Assembly: GCF_044792555.1 (NCBI RefSeq)
Contig: NZ_CP126238.1
Coordinates: 1,798,001-1,862,000 of the forward strand
Length of the DNA: 64,000 nucleotides
Reading direction: 5' to 3'
Origin: Alicycliphilus denitrificans_A
Lineage (GTDB): Bacteria > Pseudomonadota > Gammaproteobacteria > Burkholderiales > Burkholderiaceae_C
Shown: positions 7,862 to 16,999 of the stretch, one piece after another
Numbering within the stretch: position 1 is the stretch's first letter
How the letters are laid out: every line of letters begins with the position of its first letter
Notes under the pieces: generated by a model
What the model saw: the letters and a program-made list of their open reading frames with translations, nothing else
Told to the model about the DNA's origin: nothing
Databases searched by the model: none
Made by a program: the position numbers and the translations under genes

Positions 7862-8800
7862 TTACATGTAGAGCATGACCAGGTCGTTGATGACCGAGGG
7901 TCTGTCCTGGCCTACGACATGGATGTTGATTTCCATGGTTACCTGCGTGCCGCTCTTGGCCTGCTCGACCGACTTGATGCGGTAGCGCGCATGGATGCGG
8001 CAGCCCGAGGGCACGGGCGTGGGAAAGCGCAGGCGGTCCGAGCCGTAGTTGACGATGTTGTGGTAGCCCGTGACCTCGAAGGCCATGGGGAGCTTGAGGC
8101 GGCTCATCAGCACCTGCACCAGAGCGCCATGGGCGATGGTGGTGCCAAACGGGCTTTCGCGGCGCGCGCGCTCGGGGTCGGTGTGGATCCAGTAGTCGTC
8201 GCCCGAGAGCGCGGCAAACTGGTCGATCAACTCCTGCGTGACGGTGATCGCGTTGGACCAGTCGGAGTAAGTCTCGGACACCAGGGCGCGCATGGCGGGC
8301 AGGTCCTTGCAATCGACCTGGGGCAGCTGCCGTGCCGGTGCGCAGGCAGCGGCCGCCTCGGGTTCGGCGTCGGCGTGGATGACGCCGGGATGGTTTGACT
8401 CCACCAGGGTGTAGCGCAGCAGGGTGGCGCTGCCCGGGCGCTCGTCGAACACCGGACGCAGGCGCTGGCCCACGCGGATCTCGCCGGGTTCCACGCCCAC
8501 CAGGGTGGTGTTGATGTGTACGCCTTCGTCAAGCTCGACCACGGCCAAGAGCTGCGGCATCTCGTCGGTGAACTCGGGCAGCGTGGGCACGCGCGCCACG
8601 GTGTAGGTGTAGAGCTGGCCCGCGCCGCTGACCTGGCGCCATGCCAGCTGGCGTGAGCCGCAGGTGGGGCAGTGCGTGCGCGGGAAGAACAGCCAGTGGC
8701 CCTGCTCGCACTGCTGCAGGCGCACCTCGTGCGCCTGCAGGCCTTGCCAGTAGGGGGCGGAAATGTCGGTGGGGTGGGGCAGGGGTTTGTTCCAGGCCAT
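7862..8800 (-). CDS. DUF35 OB-fold/zinc-ribbon fused to MaoC-like hydratase
   Basis: 312 aa with two domains. Residues ~1-140 are a DUF35 protein: a rubredoxin-like zinc ribbon (Cys31, Cys44, Cys47; the expected fourth cysteine is replaced, with His35 close by) followed by an OB fold. Residues ~165-312 are a MaoC/hot-dog hydratase with SGDDYWIHTDPERARRE, holding the Asp and His of R-specific enoyl hydratases, and the GTTIAHGALVQ loop. In actinobacterial steroid side-chain degradation ChsH2 joins the same two modules in the opposite order, and its DUF35 domain binds the aldolase Ltp2. An Ltp-like gene ends just 4 bp upstream here, so hydration followed by retro-aldol cleavage of a CoA thioester is a reasonable inference. 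Confidence 0.8.
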   Translation of the reverse strand: MAWNKPLPHPTDISAPYWQGLQAHEVRLQQCEQGHWLFFPRTHCPTCGSRQLAWRQVSGAGQLYTYTVARVPTLPEFTDEMPQLLAVVELDEGVHINTTLVGVEPGEIRVGQRLRPVFDERPGSATLLRYTLVESNHPGVIHADAEPEAAAACAPARQLPQVDCKDLPAMRALVSETYSDWSNAITVTQELIDQFAALSGDDYWIHTDPERARRESPFGTTIAHGALVQVLMSRLKLPMAFEVTGYHNIVNYGSDRLRFPTPVPSGCRIHARYRIKSVEQAKSGTQVTMEINIHVVGQDRPSVINDLVMLYM

Positions 8801-8804
8801 GGTC

Positions 8805-10019
8805 TCAGGCTCCCTTCAGAATCAATGCGCCTTGTTCGCTCATCACGCCGCCGGTGCCCGACACATAGGCCAGGTCGTTGCGGCCCAGCTGGCGTGCGCC
8901 CGCGCGGCCCTGGATTTGCTGCATGGCCTCGATCACCTGCGTCATGCCGCCGGCGCTGCCGGTCTGGCCAAAGCTCAGCTGGCCGCCGTGCGTGTTCATG
9001 GGGAAGTTGCCCTTGAAGGTGAAGTCGTGCTCGCGCACGAAGCGCATGCCCTGGCCTTTGGGGGCAAAACCGGCGTCCTCCAGCGTCAGCAGCACGGTGA
9101 TGGTGTAGCAGTCGTAGATTTGCGCCATGTGCATGTCGCTGGGCGACAGGCCCGCCATGGCAAAGGCCTTGCGCGAGGCCGGGCCTATGGGCGTGGCCAG
9201 CATGTCGGCGGCGTAGCTGGGCGACTTGGTCTGCACATGCTCGCCGCAACCGACGATGTGCACCGGGCGGTGCTTGCAGCCACGGGCCTTGTCGGCACGC
9301 GTGAGCACCATGGCGCCGCCGCCGGCCACGGGCATGACGATCTCCAGCATGCGCAGCGGCTCGGCCACCATGCGCGAGGCCAGTACATCGTCCACCGTGA
9401 TCGGCTGGCCGTAGAACATGGCGCCGGGGTTGTGGCAGGCGTTGAAGCGCTGATCCACCGCGATGCGCGCCAGCGTCGCCGCGTCGTAGCCGTGGATGGC
9501 GGCATAGCGCTGCGCGATCATGGCGTAACCGGTGTTTTGCGCCATGTGGCCGTAGGGTAGATCCATCTCGGCCTCGGGTGCGCCAAAGCGCGTGCTGTGG
9601 CCGCCAAAGCGCGAGGCTTTCATCACCTCGGCCATGTGGTCGTCATGTTCGGACATGGGCGTCATGCGCGCCGGAATGACGCACACCACCGTGTCGCACA
9701 GGCCTAGCTCGATGGCCGCGGCCGCGCGCCAGACCATGCCCACCGAGCTCGCGCCGCCCAGGTCCACGACCTCGGCAAAATTCAGTGCCACGCCCAGGTA
9801 TTCGCCCGCCATGGCGGGCACGAAGCTGCTGGCCTCATGAAAGTGTGGTCCGCTGGTGATCAGGCCATCCACGTCGGCCAGCGTAAGCCCCGCGTCGGCC
9901 AGCGCCTGCGTGGTCAGGTCCGCTACCTGCTCCAGGTGGAACATGCGCGGCGCGCTGCCGTATTTTTCCGGTTTGTACTGCGCGGCACCCACCAACGCCG
10001 CCTTCCCTTGGAGTCCCAT
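8805..10019 (-). CDS. Ltp/SCP-x-type thiolase-fold protein (probable aldolase)
   Basis: 404 aa lipid-transfer-protein-type thiolase fold. The position of the nucleophilic cysteine of true thiolases reads LGGASSVGM, without cysteine, as in the non-thiolytic Ltp2 branch. Conserved later elements are QIYDCYTITVLLTLEDAGF (~290-308) and NTHGGQLSFGQTGSAGGMTQ (~336-355), both characteristic of this family. Ltp2-type enzymes carry out retro-aldol release of a short acyl-CoA and need a DUF35 partner, which is encoded 4 bp downstream. The pair is probably one transcript from the promoter region at 10020-10208, where a putative operator lies. Substrate and direction are inferred. Confidence 0.82.
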   Translation of the reverse strand: MGLQGKAALVGAAQYKPEKYGSAPRMFHLEQVADLTTQALADAGLTLADVDGLITSGPHFHEASSFVPAMAGEYLGVALNFAEVVDLGGASSVGMVWRAAAAIELGLCDTVVCVIPARMTPMSEHDDHMAEVMKASRFGGHSTRFGAPEAEMDLPYGHMAQNTGYAMIAQRYAAIHGYDAATLARIAVDQRFNACHNPGAMFYGQPITVDDVLASRMVAEPLRMLEIVMPVAGGGAMVLTRADKARGCKHRPVHIVGCGEHVQTKSPSYAADMLATPIGPASRKAFAMAGLSPSDMHMAQIYDCYTITVLLTLEDAGFAPKGQGMRFVREHDFTFKGNFPMNTHGGQLSFGQTGSAGGMTQVIEAMQQIQGRAGARQLGRNDLAYVSGTGGVMSEQGALILKGA

Positions 10020-10074
10020 ATGAAATCCTCTCAGAATGGAGTCAATCCATTGTGAAGAAGGATGGCCGGGGTCC

Positions 10075-10094
10075 CATCGTCAAAGCGGACTAGC
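10075..10094. promoter_or_regulatory. Putative operator B of a shared catabolic regulon
   Basis: CATCGTC (10075-10081), six bases, GACTAGC (10088-10094). It shares CATCGTC plus CGGACTA with site A at 2817, although the genes are not homologous. It lies 56 bp upstream of the Ltp-like start on the minus strand. Confidence 0.4.
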
Positions 10095-10128
10095 CGTTAT
10101 CAAATCCTGCAGATGGGTGTTGGTGTGA

Positions 10129-10178
10129 AAAAGTGGCAATAACGTATATTGGTAAATCGCTGATAGCTATATTTATAT
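10129..10178. repeat. Dispersed AT-rich hairpin repeat, divergent copy 2
   Basis: On the minus strand: ATATAGCTATCAGCGATTTA, spacer, ATACGTTATTGCCACTTTTT. It keeps ATAGCT, a GCG-TTTA core and the GCCA-TTTTT end of the family but has lost pairing in the inner arms. It lies in the 189-bp gap between the Ltp-like gene and the M14 peptidase gene. Confidence 0.35.
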
Positions 10179-10208
10179 GAGCGACTCGCCGGGTTTGCCG
10201 CGTGGCAT

Positions 10209-12077
10209 TCAATCGACTTCCTCAAACACCAGGGGCGGGGGTGTTATCACGCGCGCCGTGTCGCCCAGGTGGCCGATGAGGTGATTGGCAAAGTAGCTGT
10301 TTTGCGTGTCGGGCTCCAGGGCGGCCACGGCCAGGTTGGCCAGGGGCTGGTTCAGCGGCACGTAGTAGCTGCCGGCGGGCACGTCGATGACGCTGCGTGT
10401 GGGCGTGACCTGTACGCGGATGATGGCTTGGTCACCGGCCACGCTACCGCGCACATCCTGGCGCTCTGTGGTTTCGCGGCTGGTTTCCAGGTAAATGTCG
10501 GCCAGCACGGACCCAGGCTCGGCCACGCGCATGACCTGCACGCCCAGGAGTTTCAGGCGCTCCACGGCATCGCCTGCACGGCCCGCGAGCCAGTAGCCGC
10601 AGGGGCGGGGGCGTTTTTTCAAGGTTTTCAGCTGCAGCGATGAGTTCCAGTCCACGCGCAGCGTGCGGTCGGCGCCGCTCTCGGGGTCGAGCATGATCAG
10701 CTCATGCTGGGTCGGCGTGGGGCCGGCCTCGACCACGATGTCACCGCGGCAGGCCTGGGCGGCGATGTCGCGCGCCTCGTAGGAGCGCACCTGCGCCAGG
10801 TTGTCGGCACGCTCCACCGTGCTGCGCAGAGCGCTGGAAACGGCCGTCACATGCGAATGCACGCGGCGCTGGATATGGGCGCGGCCAATGCCCACGCCCC
10901 GGGTCTCCAGCAGCATGCTGACGGCATTCTTCAGGCCGTTGACATTGCGCCCGGTGTCGGGCTGGGTGCCGCCCATGGACAGGCGCAGGTCGTCCATGCG
11001 CGTGGAGGTGGTGTAGTACCACTCCTGGCTCAGGTTCTGGGCGTCCAGGGCCTTGAGCATGGGGGCGCGGTACCACTCCAGAGCGGCCTTGGTCATGAAT
11101 TCGGGCAGGTTGGCCGTGGTGGCGTGCTGCAGCAGCACGTCATAGCGCTGGATGGCCTGGAATTTCTCCAGAAAGCGCCCGGCCACCGTGTATTCATGTG
11201 CGTCGATGATGGCCATGGGGCGGTAGTCGCGCACCAGCCTGGCCAGTGCCTGTGCCTCGGGTGTCTGTAGCAGCAGGTGGTCGCGGTTCATGTCGATGCC
11301 ATTGGCCGTGACGCGCTTGCCCATGTCGGCGCCATCGGGATTGGCGCGCGGCACGACGATCACGTTGATGCGCTCGAGCATGGGTTCGAGCAACCCCTGC
11401 GCCAGTTCGCGCGCCACGACCAGCAGGGCCTCGCCACCCGCGGGCTCGTCGCCATGCTGCTGGCCGATCAGCAGTACCGTGGGGCGGCGGCTGTCCTCCA
11501 GGGCCGCGGCGTCCGTGCCCGCGGCGCGCGTGAGCAGCAGGGCATGGATCGGTGCGCCGCGCTGTGACAGGCCCAGGTCGATGAGCCGCGTGCGCGTGGC
11601 GCCGCGCTGCGTGGCCGCAAGCTGGCGCAGCCACTGGGTGAGCTCGGCGTTGGTGGTGAAGGCTCGGCGGCCATCGGCCAGGCCAGGCGTTTCGTAACGC
11701 ACGGATGGATCGGGAAAGCGTGCCGCCACGGCAGCGCCGTAGGGTAGTTCGGCGGCGGGCGCCCCTGCCGAAACCGGAGCGTTCGGGGCAATGGGCGTGA
11801 CCGTGACCGGCGCGGTGAGCGCGTCATCACGCTGCGCCGTGGCGATTCCCGTTCCCAACGGGGGCGGCACCTGGCGCTTGGCTTGCGGTGCGGTGTGGGA
11901 TGCCGGTTGCCGTGGTGGCTGAGTGGTCCAGGGCGGCAGCGGTGTGCTTGAGCATGCAACCAGTACCAGTGCGGACAGCACAGCCGCCCCGTGACGACCG
12001 GCCGACGTGCTTGCGCGCAGAGCCTTGGCAGCGGACAGCCATGGGCTGCTGTGGGTGGGGGGCTTTTGCATCATCAT
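10209..12077 (-). CDS. M14-family zinc carboxypeptidase, lipoprotein
   Basis: 622 aa. The N-terminus has a lipoprotein signal ending LSALVLVACSS with the lipidated cysteine near residue 42, followed by a Pro/Ala-rich linker to ~110. The M14 catalytic domain has zinc ligands His208 and Glu211 (HGDE) and His294 (DAHE), substrate-binding RANPDG and Asn-Arg (MNRDH), and the general base Glu391 in LLETRG. A C-terminal ~200 residue extension has no motif I recognise. It is predicted to trim peptides or peptidoglycan-derived amino acids at the cell envelope. It stands alone, and no clear ribosome site decides among the three ATG codons at the start. Confidence 0.82.
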   Translation of the reverse strand: MMMQKPPTHSSPWLSAAKALRASTSAGRHGAAVLSALVLVACSSTPLPPWTTQPPRQPASHTAPQAKRQVPPPLGTGIATAQRDDALTAPVTVTPIAPNAPVSAGAPAAELPYGAAVAARFPDPSVRYETPGLADGRRAFTTNAELTQWLRQLAATQRGATRTRLIDLGLSQRGAPIHALLLTRAAGTDAAALEDSRRPTVLLIGQQHGDEPAGGEALLVVARELAQGLLEPMLERINVIVVPRANPDGADMGKRVTANGIDMNRDHLLLQTPEAQALARLVRDYRPMAIIDAHEYTVAGRFLEKFQAIQRYDVLLQHATTANLPEFMTKAALEWYRAPMLKALDAQNLSQEWYYTTSTRMDDLRLSMGGTQPDTGRNVNGLKNAVSMLLETRGVGIGRAHIQRRVHSHVTAVSSALRSTVERADNLAQVRSYEARDIAAQACRGDIVVEAGPTPTQHELIMLDPESGADRTLRVDWNSSLQLKTLKKRPRPCGYWLAGRAGDAVERLKLLGVQVMRVAEPGSVLADIYLETSRETTERQDVRGSVAGDQAIIRVQVTPTRSVIDVPAGSYYVPLNQPLANLAVAALEPDTQNSYFANHLIGHLGDTARVITPPPLVFEEVD

Positions 12078-12160
12078 GATTGGCGGTATGGATGTCGTGG
12101 CCGATGTTAGCTGGCGCCTGCTGCTGCAAGGTGTGCGCAGTGCAACACTGGGGGCCAGAT

Positions 12161-12187
12161 ACGAATAAGCCCGGCACGGGCCGGGCT
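12161..12187 (-). terminator. Terminator downstream of the helicase gene
   Basis: On the minus strand: AGCCCGGC, loop CCGT, GCCGGGCT, then TATTCGT. A perfect 8-bp stem starts 38 bp after the helicase stop. The T-tract is short. Confidence 0.65.
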
Positions 12188-12224
12188 CATGGACGCAGCA
12201 GCAATCTGCTATGGATACGCTGTG

Positions 12225-13937
12225 TCAGCGGCCGAAGCCGCTGCGCGGGCCGCGCCCGCCGCCACCACCACCGCCACTGCGAAAACCACCACGGCGGCCG
12301 CGATCGGCCATGCTGTCCACGCTGGTGCGCATGGGGTCGGGCTGGCTGGCCCGGCCGCCGGCGCCGTGGCGTGGATCCAGATTCACGTGCTTGAGCTGCG
12401 TGCCCAGGTGGGCGTTTTCACTGCGTGGCTGGCTGTCGTCAAAGCGGCGGTTGCCACCGTTGCCGCCATTGGCGTTGTTGCCGCCGCGACCGCGACCAGC
12501 GCCGCCGTCGTGGGTTGGCCGCTGGCCGCGCGGGCCTGCGGCCGCGGGGCGGCCAGCACCAGCGGCATTGCCGCCACGGCCTGCGCCGCCCTGGCCATTG
12601 CTGGCGCGCTGGCCCTCACCCTGGCGGGCGCCACGTGGCTGGCCCTGACCGGCCTTGTTGGTGCGGATGCGCTCCATCATCTCCGAGCGCGCCGCCTTGG
12701 CCGCCGCCTGCATGACCTCGCGGCTAGGCGGCTTGCCGGCGCCGCCCCAGATGGTCTGGCGCCCCATGGCGATGGGTTCGGCCTTCTCGCCCTCGTCGGG
12801 GCCAAAGCCGTCGATGACCTGCACCGGGATCTCCTGCTTGGTGAAGCGTTCGATCTCCATCATGAAGCCCTCTTCGTCCATGCACACCAGGCTCACGGCC
12901 TGGCCCTCGCGGCCGGCGCGGCCGGTGCGGCCGATGCGGTGCACGTAGTCCTCGGATACGTTGGGGATTTCGTAGTTCACGACATGCGGCAGGTCGTCGA
13001 TGTCGATCCCGCGTGCTGCAATATCCGTAGCTACCAGCGCCCGTATCTGGCCGGTCTTAAAGCCTTCCAGGGCTTGGGTGCGGGCGCTCTGGCTCTTGTT
13101 GCCGTGCAGCGCCATGGCGGTGACGCCGTTCTTGGTCAGATAGTCGGCCACGTTGTTCGCGCCGAACTTGGTGCGCGTGAACACCAGCACCTGGCTCCAG
13201 TCGTGCTGCTGGATGATGTGCAGCAGCACCTGCTTCTTCTTGGCCCGGCCCACGGGGTGGATGACCTGGCTGATGCGCTGCACCGTGGTGTTGCGCGGCG
13301 TCACCTGGATGCTTTGCGGGTTCTTCAAGAGGCCGCCGGCCAGCTCGCGGATTTCGTCGCTGAAGGTGGCCGAGAACAGCAGGCTCTGCTTGGAGGCAGG
13401 GAGCAGGGCCAGCACCTTCTTCACGTCGTGGATGAAGCCCATGTCCAGCATGCGGTCGGCCTCGTCGAGCACCAGGATTTCGACCGTGGACAGGTCCATG
13501 AAGCCCTGCTGCTGCAGGTCCAGCAGGCGCCCGGGTGTGGCGACCAGGATGTCCACGCCGCGCTTGATGCGCTCGATCTGCGGGTTCATGCCCACGCCGC
13601 CGAAGATCACGGTGGATTTCAGCGCCAGGTGTTTGCCATAGGTGCGCACCGATTCCTCGACCTGCGCGGCGAGTTCCCGCGTGGGGGTGAGCACCAGGGC
13701 GCGCACGCCGCGGCTGCCAAACTTGCTGGTGGCTGCGGCGGTGCCGGCCAGGCGATGCAGGATGGGCAGGGTAAAGGCCGCCGTCTTGCCGGTACCGGTC
13801 TGCGCACCGGCCAGCAGGTCATGACCTGCGAGCACGGCGGGAATGGCCTGCGACTGGATGGGGGTGGGGTTTTGGTAACCCTGTTCTTGCACGGCCTGCA
13901 AAATGGCCGGCGCCAGCTTCAGTTCTTCAAATGTCAT
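12225..13937 (-). CDS. rhlE: RhlE-type DEAD-box RNA helicase
   Basis: 570 aa from MTFEELKL; an in-frame ATG seven codons upstream (13958) is possible, and neither has a strong ribosome site. All DEAD-box motifs are visible: the Q motif (GYQNPTPIQ), AQTGTGKT, PTRELA, VATPGR, DEAD, SAT, and HRIGRTGR. The core spans ~1-380. The last ~170 residues are Gly/Arg/Asn-rich (GRGGN, GRGRGG, RRGGFRSGGGGGGG), an RGG-like unstructured RNA-binding tail. RhlE remodels rRNA intermediates and mRNA structure. A terminator follows at 12161, and the gene is divergent from ettA. Confidence 0.92.
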   Translation of the reverse strand: MTFEELKLAPAILQAVQEQGYQNPTPIQSQAIPAVLAGHDLLAGAQTGTGKTAAFTLPILHRLAGTAAATSKFGSRGVRALVLTPTRELAAQVEESVRTYGKHLALKSTVIFGGVGMNPQIERIKRGVDILVATPGRLLDLQQQGFMDLSTVEILVLDEADRMLDMGFIHDVKKVLALLPASKQSLLFSATFSDEIRELAGGLLKNPQSIQVTPRNTTVQRISQVIHPVGRAKKKQVLLHIIQQHDWSQVLVFTRTKFGANNVADYLTKNGVTAMALHGNKSQSARTQALEGFKTGQIRALVATDIAARGIDIDDLPHVVNYEIPNVSEDYVHRIGRTGRAGREGQAVSLVCMDEEGFMMEIERFTKQEIPVQVIDGFGPDEGEKAEPIAMGRQTIWGGAGKPPSREVMQAAAKAARSEMMERIRTNKAGQGQPRGARQGEGQRASNGQGGAGRGGNAAGAGRPAAAGPRGQRPTHDGGAGRGRGGNNANGGNGGNRRFDDSQPRSENAHLGTQLKHVNLDPRHGAGGRASQPDPMRTSVDSMADRGRRGGFRSGGGGGGGRGPRSGFGR

Positions 13938-14194
13938 TGTCAAGTTGGATGCGCCCATCCTGGGCGCTGGATATCGGCCTGTCGCTGGCGACTTGATGGG
14001 TCGCCAAGCCAGTTCTGTAGGCTGATGATTTCAAGGGTGGGAGCCCGGAAATGGTTTCCATCGTCCCCAGCTTGTCTAGGCTGATGCCGGGGCAACTGGA
14101 ACCCGCGGCGCCCGCTATTGTCGCATGCGCCGATAATCCACGTTTGCGCGCCGCATTTTGTGGCGCCTTTCTTTGCTCATTTTTTGAAGAATCC

Positions 14195-15856
14195 ATGGCC
14201 CAGTACGTTTTTTCGATGAACCGCGTCACCAAGACCGTGCCCCCGAAGCGGCAGATCTTGAAGGACATCTCTCTGTCATTCTTCCCCGGCGCCAAGATCG
14301 GCGTGCTGGGCCTGAACGGCTCGGGCAAGTCCTCGCTGCTGAAGATCATGGCCGGGATCGACAAGGAGATCGAGGGCGAGGCCATTCCCATGCAGGGCCT
14401 GTCCATCGGCTACCTGCCGCAGGAGCCTCAGCTCAACCCCGAACATACGGTGCGCGACGCGGTCGAGGAGGCCATGGCCGAGGTGAACAACGCCCGTGCG
14501 CGTCTCGATGAGGTCTATGCGGCCTATGCCGAGGAAGACGCCGACTTTGACGCCCTGGCCGCCGAGCAGGGCAGGCTGGAGGCCATCATCGCCGCCGCCG
14601 GCACCGACAGCGAGCACCAGTTGGAGATTGCCGCCGATGCGCTGCGCCTGCCGCCCTGGGACGCCGTGGTCGGTCAGCTCTCGGGCGGCGAGAAGCGCCG
14701 CGTGGCGCTGTGCAAGCTGCTTTTGTCCAAGCCCGACATGCTGCTGCTGGACGAGCCCACCAACCACCTGGACGCGGAGTCCGTGGAGTGGCTGGAGCAG
14801 TTCCTGCACCGCTTCCCCGGCACCGTGGTGGCCATCACCCACGACCGCTACTTCCTCGATAACGCGGCCGAGTGGATCCTGGAACTCGACCGCGGCCATG
14901 GCATTCCGTACAAGGGCAACTACACCGAGTGGTTGCTGCAGAAGCAAAACCGCCTGGAGGCCGAGCAAAAGGGCGAGGAGGCGCGCGCCAAGGCCCTGAA
15001 GAAGGAACTGGAATGGGTGCGCCAGAACGCCAAGGGGCGCCAGGCCAAGTCCAAGGCGCGTATTGCCCGCTTCGAGGAACTGTCCGACTACGAATACCAG
15101 CGCCGCAACGAGACGCAGGAAATCTTCATTCCCGTGGCCGAGCGTCTGGGCAGCAAGGTCATCGAGTTCAAGAACGTCTCCAAGGCCTTTGGTGACCGCC
15201 TGCTCATCGACAACCTCTCCATGAACATTCCCGCTGGCGCCATCGTCGGCATCATCGGCCCCAACGGCGCGGGCAAGTCCACGCTGTTCAAGCTGATTGC
15301 GGGCAAGGAACTGCCCGATTCGGGCGAGGTGGAGATCGGCCAAACCGTGAAGATGGCCTTTGTCGACCAGCATCGCGACGCCCTGGCCAACGACAAGACG
15401 GTGTGGGAGGACGTCTCGGGGGGCCTGGACATCATCAACGTCGGCAAGTTCCAGATGGCCAGCCGTGCCTACTGCGGGCGCTTCAACTTCAACGGCCAGG
15501 ACCAGCAGAAGAAGGTCGGCAACCTCTCGGGCGGCGAGCGCGGGCGCCTGCACCTGGCCAAGACGCTGATCCAGGGCGGCAACGTGCTGCTGCTGGACGA
15601 GCCCTCCAACGACCTGGACGTGGAAACCCTGCGCGCTCTGGAAGATGCGCTCTTGGAGTACGCCGGCACGGTGCTGGTCATCAGCCACGACCGCTGGTTC
15701 CTGGACCGCATCGCCACGCACATCCTGGCCGCCGAGGGCGACAGCCAGTGGGTGTTCTTCGACGGCAATTACCAGGAGTACGAGGCCGACAAGAAGAGGC
15801 GCCTGGGCGAGGAGGGCGCCGCTCCCAAGCGCTTCCGCTACAAGGCGCTCAAGTAA
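14195..15856 (+). CDS. ettA: Energy-dependent translational throttle protein EttA (ABC-F)
   Basis: 553 aa, essentially the length of E. coli EttA. There are two ABC domains: Walker A GLNGSGKSS (~42) with LSGGEKRR and LLLDEPTNHLD, then GPNGAGKST (~355) with LSGGERGR and LLLDEPSNDLD. Between them lies the charged helical arm and linker (~240-315, with KGRQAKSKARIARFEEL), which reaches the ribosomal E site. It has no membrane domain. EttA gates the first elongation cycle according to ATP/ADP ratio. The start at MAQYVFSMN is chosen by homology. The frame extends 48 codons upstream without family similarity. Confidence 0.95.
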   Translation: MAQYVFSMNRVTKTVPPKRQILKDISLSFFPGAKIGVLGLNGSGKSSLLKIMAGIDKEIEGEAIPMQGLSIGYLPQEPQLNPEHTVRDAVEEAMAEVNNARARLDEVYAAYAEEDADFDALAAEQGRLEAIIAAAGTDSEHQLEIAADALRLPPWDAVVGQLSGGEKRRVALCKLLLSKPDMLLLDEPTNHLDAESVEWLEQFLHRFPGTVVAITHDRYFLDNAAEWILELDRGHGIPYKGNYTEWLLQKQNRLEAEQKGEEARAKALKKELEWVRQNAKGRQAKSKARIARFEELSDYEYQRRNETQEIFIPVAERLGSKVIEFKNVSKAFGDRLLIDNLSMNIPAGAIVGIIGPNGAGKSTLFKLIAGKELPDSGEVEIGQTVKMAFVDQHRDALANDKTVWEDVSGGLDIINVGKFQMASRAYCGRFNFNGQDQQKKVGNLSGGERGRLHLAKTLIQGGNVLLLDEPSNDLDVETLRALEDALLEYAGTVLVISHDRWFLDRIATHILAAEGDSQWVFFDGNYQEYEADKKRRLGEEGAAPKRFRYKALK

Positions 15857-15874
15857 GACGAGCGCTGGGGTGAC

Positions 15875-15907
15875 GAGCGACGGGCCGAAAGGCCCGTTGC
15901 TCTTTCT
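15875..15907. terminator. Bidirectional terminator between convergent genes
   Basis: GAGCGACGGGCC, loop GAAA, GGCCCGTTGCTC, then TTTCT. The 12-bp stem has a single imperfect pair. It lies between ettA (plus) and the P1 peptidase (minus), 18 bp from each stop or nearby, and can serve both. Confidence 0.8.
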
Positions 15908-15924
15908 GGCTCTGCAGTGCTGGA

Positions 15925-16956
15925 CTACCCGGGCTGGCTGCGGCTATCAGCGCGGGCCAGATCCGCGTGGCAGGGCAGCAGCAGGCCCTGATCCGTGGTC
16001 AGCGAGCGCGCGGCCAGCACGGCGCGCACGCTGGCGCGGGCTACGGCCTCGGCCGCCATGGTGGCCAGCACCATCATGCCGGGGTGCTGCGCGTGCACGC
16101 CGGTGGCCAGGGTGAACAATGTGTCGCCGTCGCTCATGGTGTGCACGGGGTTGATGGCGCGCGCCAGGCCATCGTGCCCGGCCACGGCCAGGCGCTGCGC
16201 CTGCACCTTGGTGAGCCGCGCGTCGGTGGCGATCACGCCGATGGTGGTGTTGCTGCCCGCCAGCAGCGCGTGCGGCGGCTCGCCGGCGAGCAGGGCGCGG
16301 CGCGTGTCGCGCAACTGCCGGCCGTCCTGCGTGCGTGCGCCGGCCAGGGGCAGGCCGGTGTCGGGATGCACCACGTCGCCCACGGCGTTGCAGGCGATCA
16401 GTGCCCCGACGGTCACGCCAGCCACGCTGACCGAGGCCGTGCCCAGGCCGCCCTTCATCGCGTGCTGCATGCCGAACATCTTGCCGACCACGGCGCCGCT
16501 GCCCGCGCCCACATTGCCCTCTGCCGGTGGCGCGCCGCTGGCGGCCTGGCAGGCGGCGTAGCCGGCCGCGGCGTCCGGGCGGACCTTCATGTCGCCCAGA
16601 TGCAGGTCGAACAGCACGGCCGCGGGCACCAGCGGCAGGCGGCCCACGCCTACGTCCAGGCCCACGCCCTGCTCCTCCAGCCAGCGCACGGCGCCACTGG
16701 CCGCGTCCAGCCCCCAGGCGCTGCCGCCGGCGAGCATCACCGCATGCACCTGCTGCACCAGGTTGCCGGGGGCGAGCAGGTCGGTCTCGCGCGTGCCGGG
16801 CGCCGCGCCGCGCACGTCCACGCCGGCCACCGCGCCATCGCGGGCAATGACCACGGTACAGCCGGTGGGGCGGCGGCCGTCGCTGTGGTGGCCGACGGTG
16901 ATGCCCGTCACATCGGTGATGGCGCCCTGGTTCTGCTCAAGCAAGGGGTGTCGCAT
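15925..16956 (-). CDS. P1-family (DmpA/NylC-like) self-processing peptidase
   Basis: 343 aa Ntn-hydrolase-fold protein. ITDVTGITVGHHSD at the N-terminus and VGAGSGAVVGKMFGMQHAMKGGLGTAS (~149-175) are hallmark segments. The probable autocleavage site is Asn236-Thr237 in AGSNTTIGVIATDARLTK, the position where NylC-type enzymes cut themselves to free a catalytic N-terminal threonine. Family members are aminopeptidases or cyclic/oligo-amide hydrolases; the substrate here is unknown. It is single, convergent with ettA, with a metal-related DUF411 gene 43 bp downstream in genome order on the same strand. Confidence 0.85.
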   Translation of the reverse strand: MRHPLLEQNQGAITDVTGITVGHHSDGRRPTGCTVVIARDGAVAGVDVRGAAPGTRETDLLAPGNLVQQVHAVMLAGGSAWGLDAASGAVRWLEEQGVGLDVGVGRLPLVPAAVLFDLHLGDMKVRPDAAAGYAACQAASGAPPAEGNVGAGSGAVVGKMFGMQHAMKGGLGTASVSVAGVTVGALIACNAVGDVVHPDTGLPLAGARTQDGRQLRDTRRALLAGEPPHALLAGSNTTIGVIATDARLTKVQAQRLAVAGHDGLARAINPVHTMSDGDTLFTLATGVHAQHPGMMVLATMAAEAVARASVRAVLAARSLTTDQGLLLPCHADLARADSRSQPG

Positions 16957-16999
16957 GGTGCGCCGATTATGTGCGCGGCCTGCATGAGCGGAAGCGGCT

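Noticed and set aside
13018..13048. TAGCTAC-like AT-richer stretch inside rhlE resembling the dispersed repeat
   Set aside because: It encodes the conserved LVATDIAARG helicase motif, so the resemblance follows from the protein sequence.
14056..14076. CATCGTC half-site upstream of ettA
   Set aside because: The right half (TTGTCTA region) does not match the dyad and the gene is unrelated housekeeping; kept out of the operator set.
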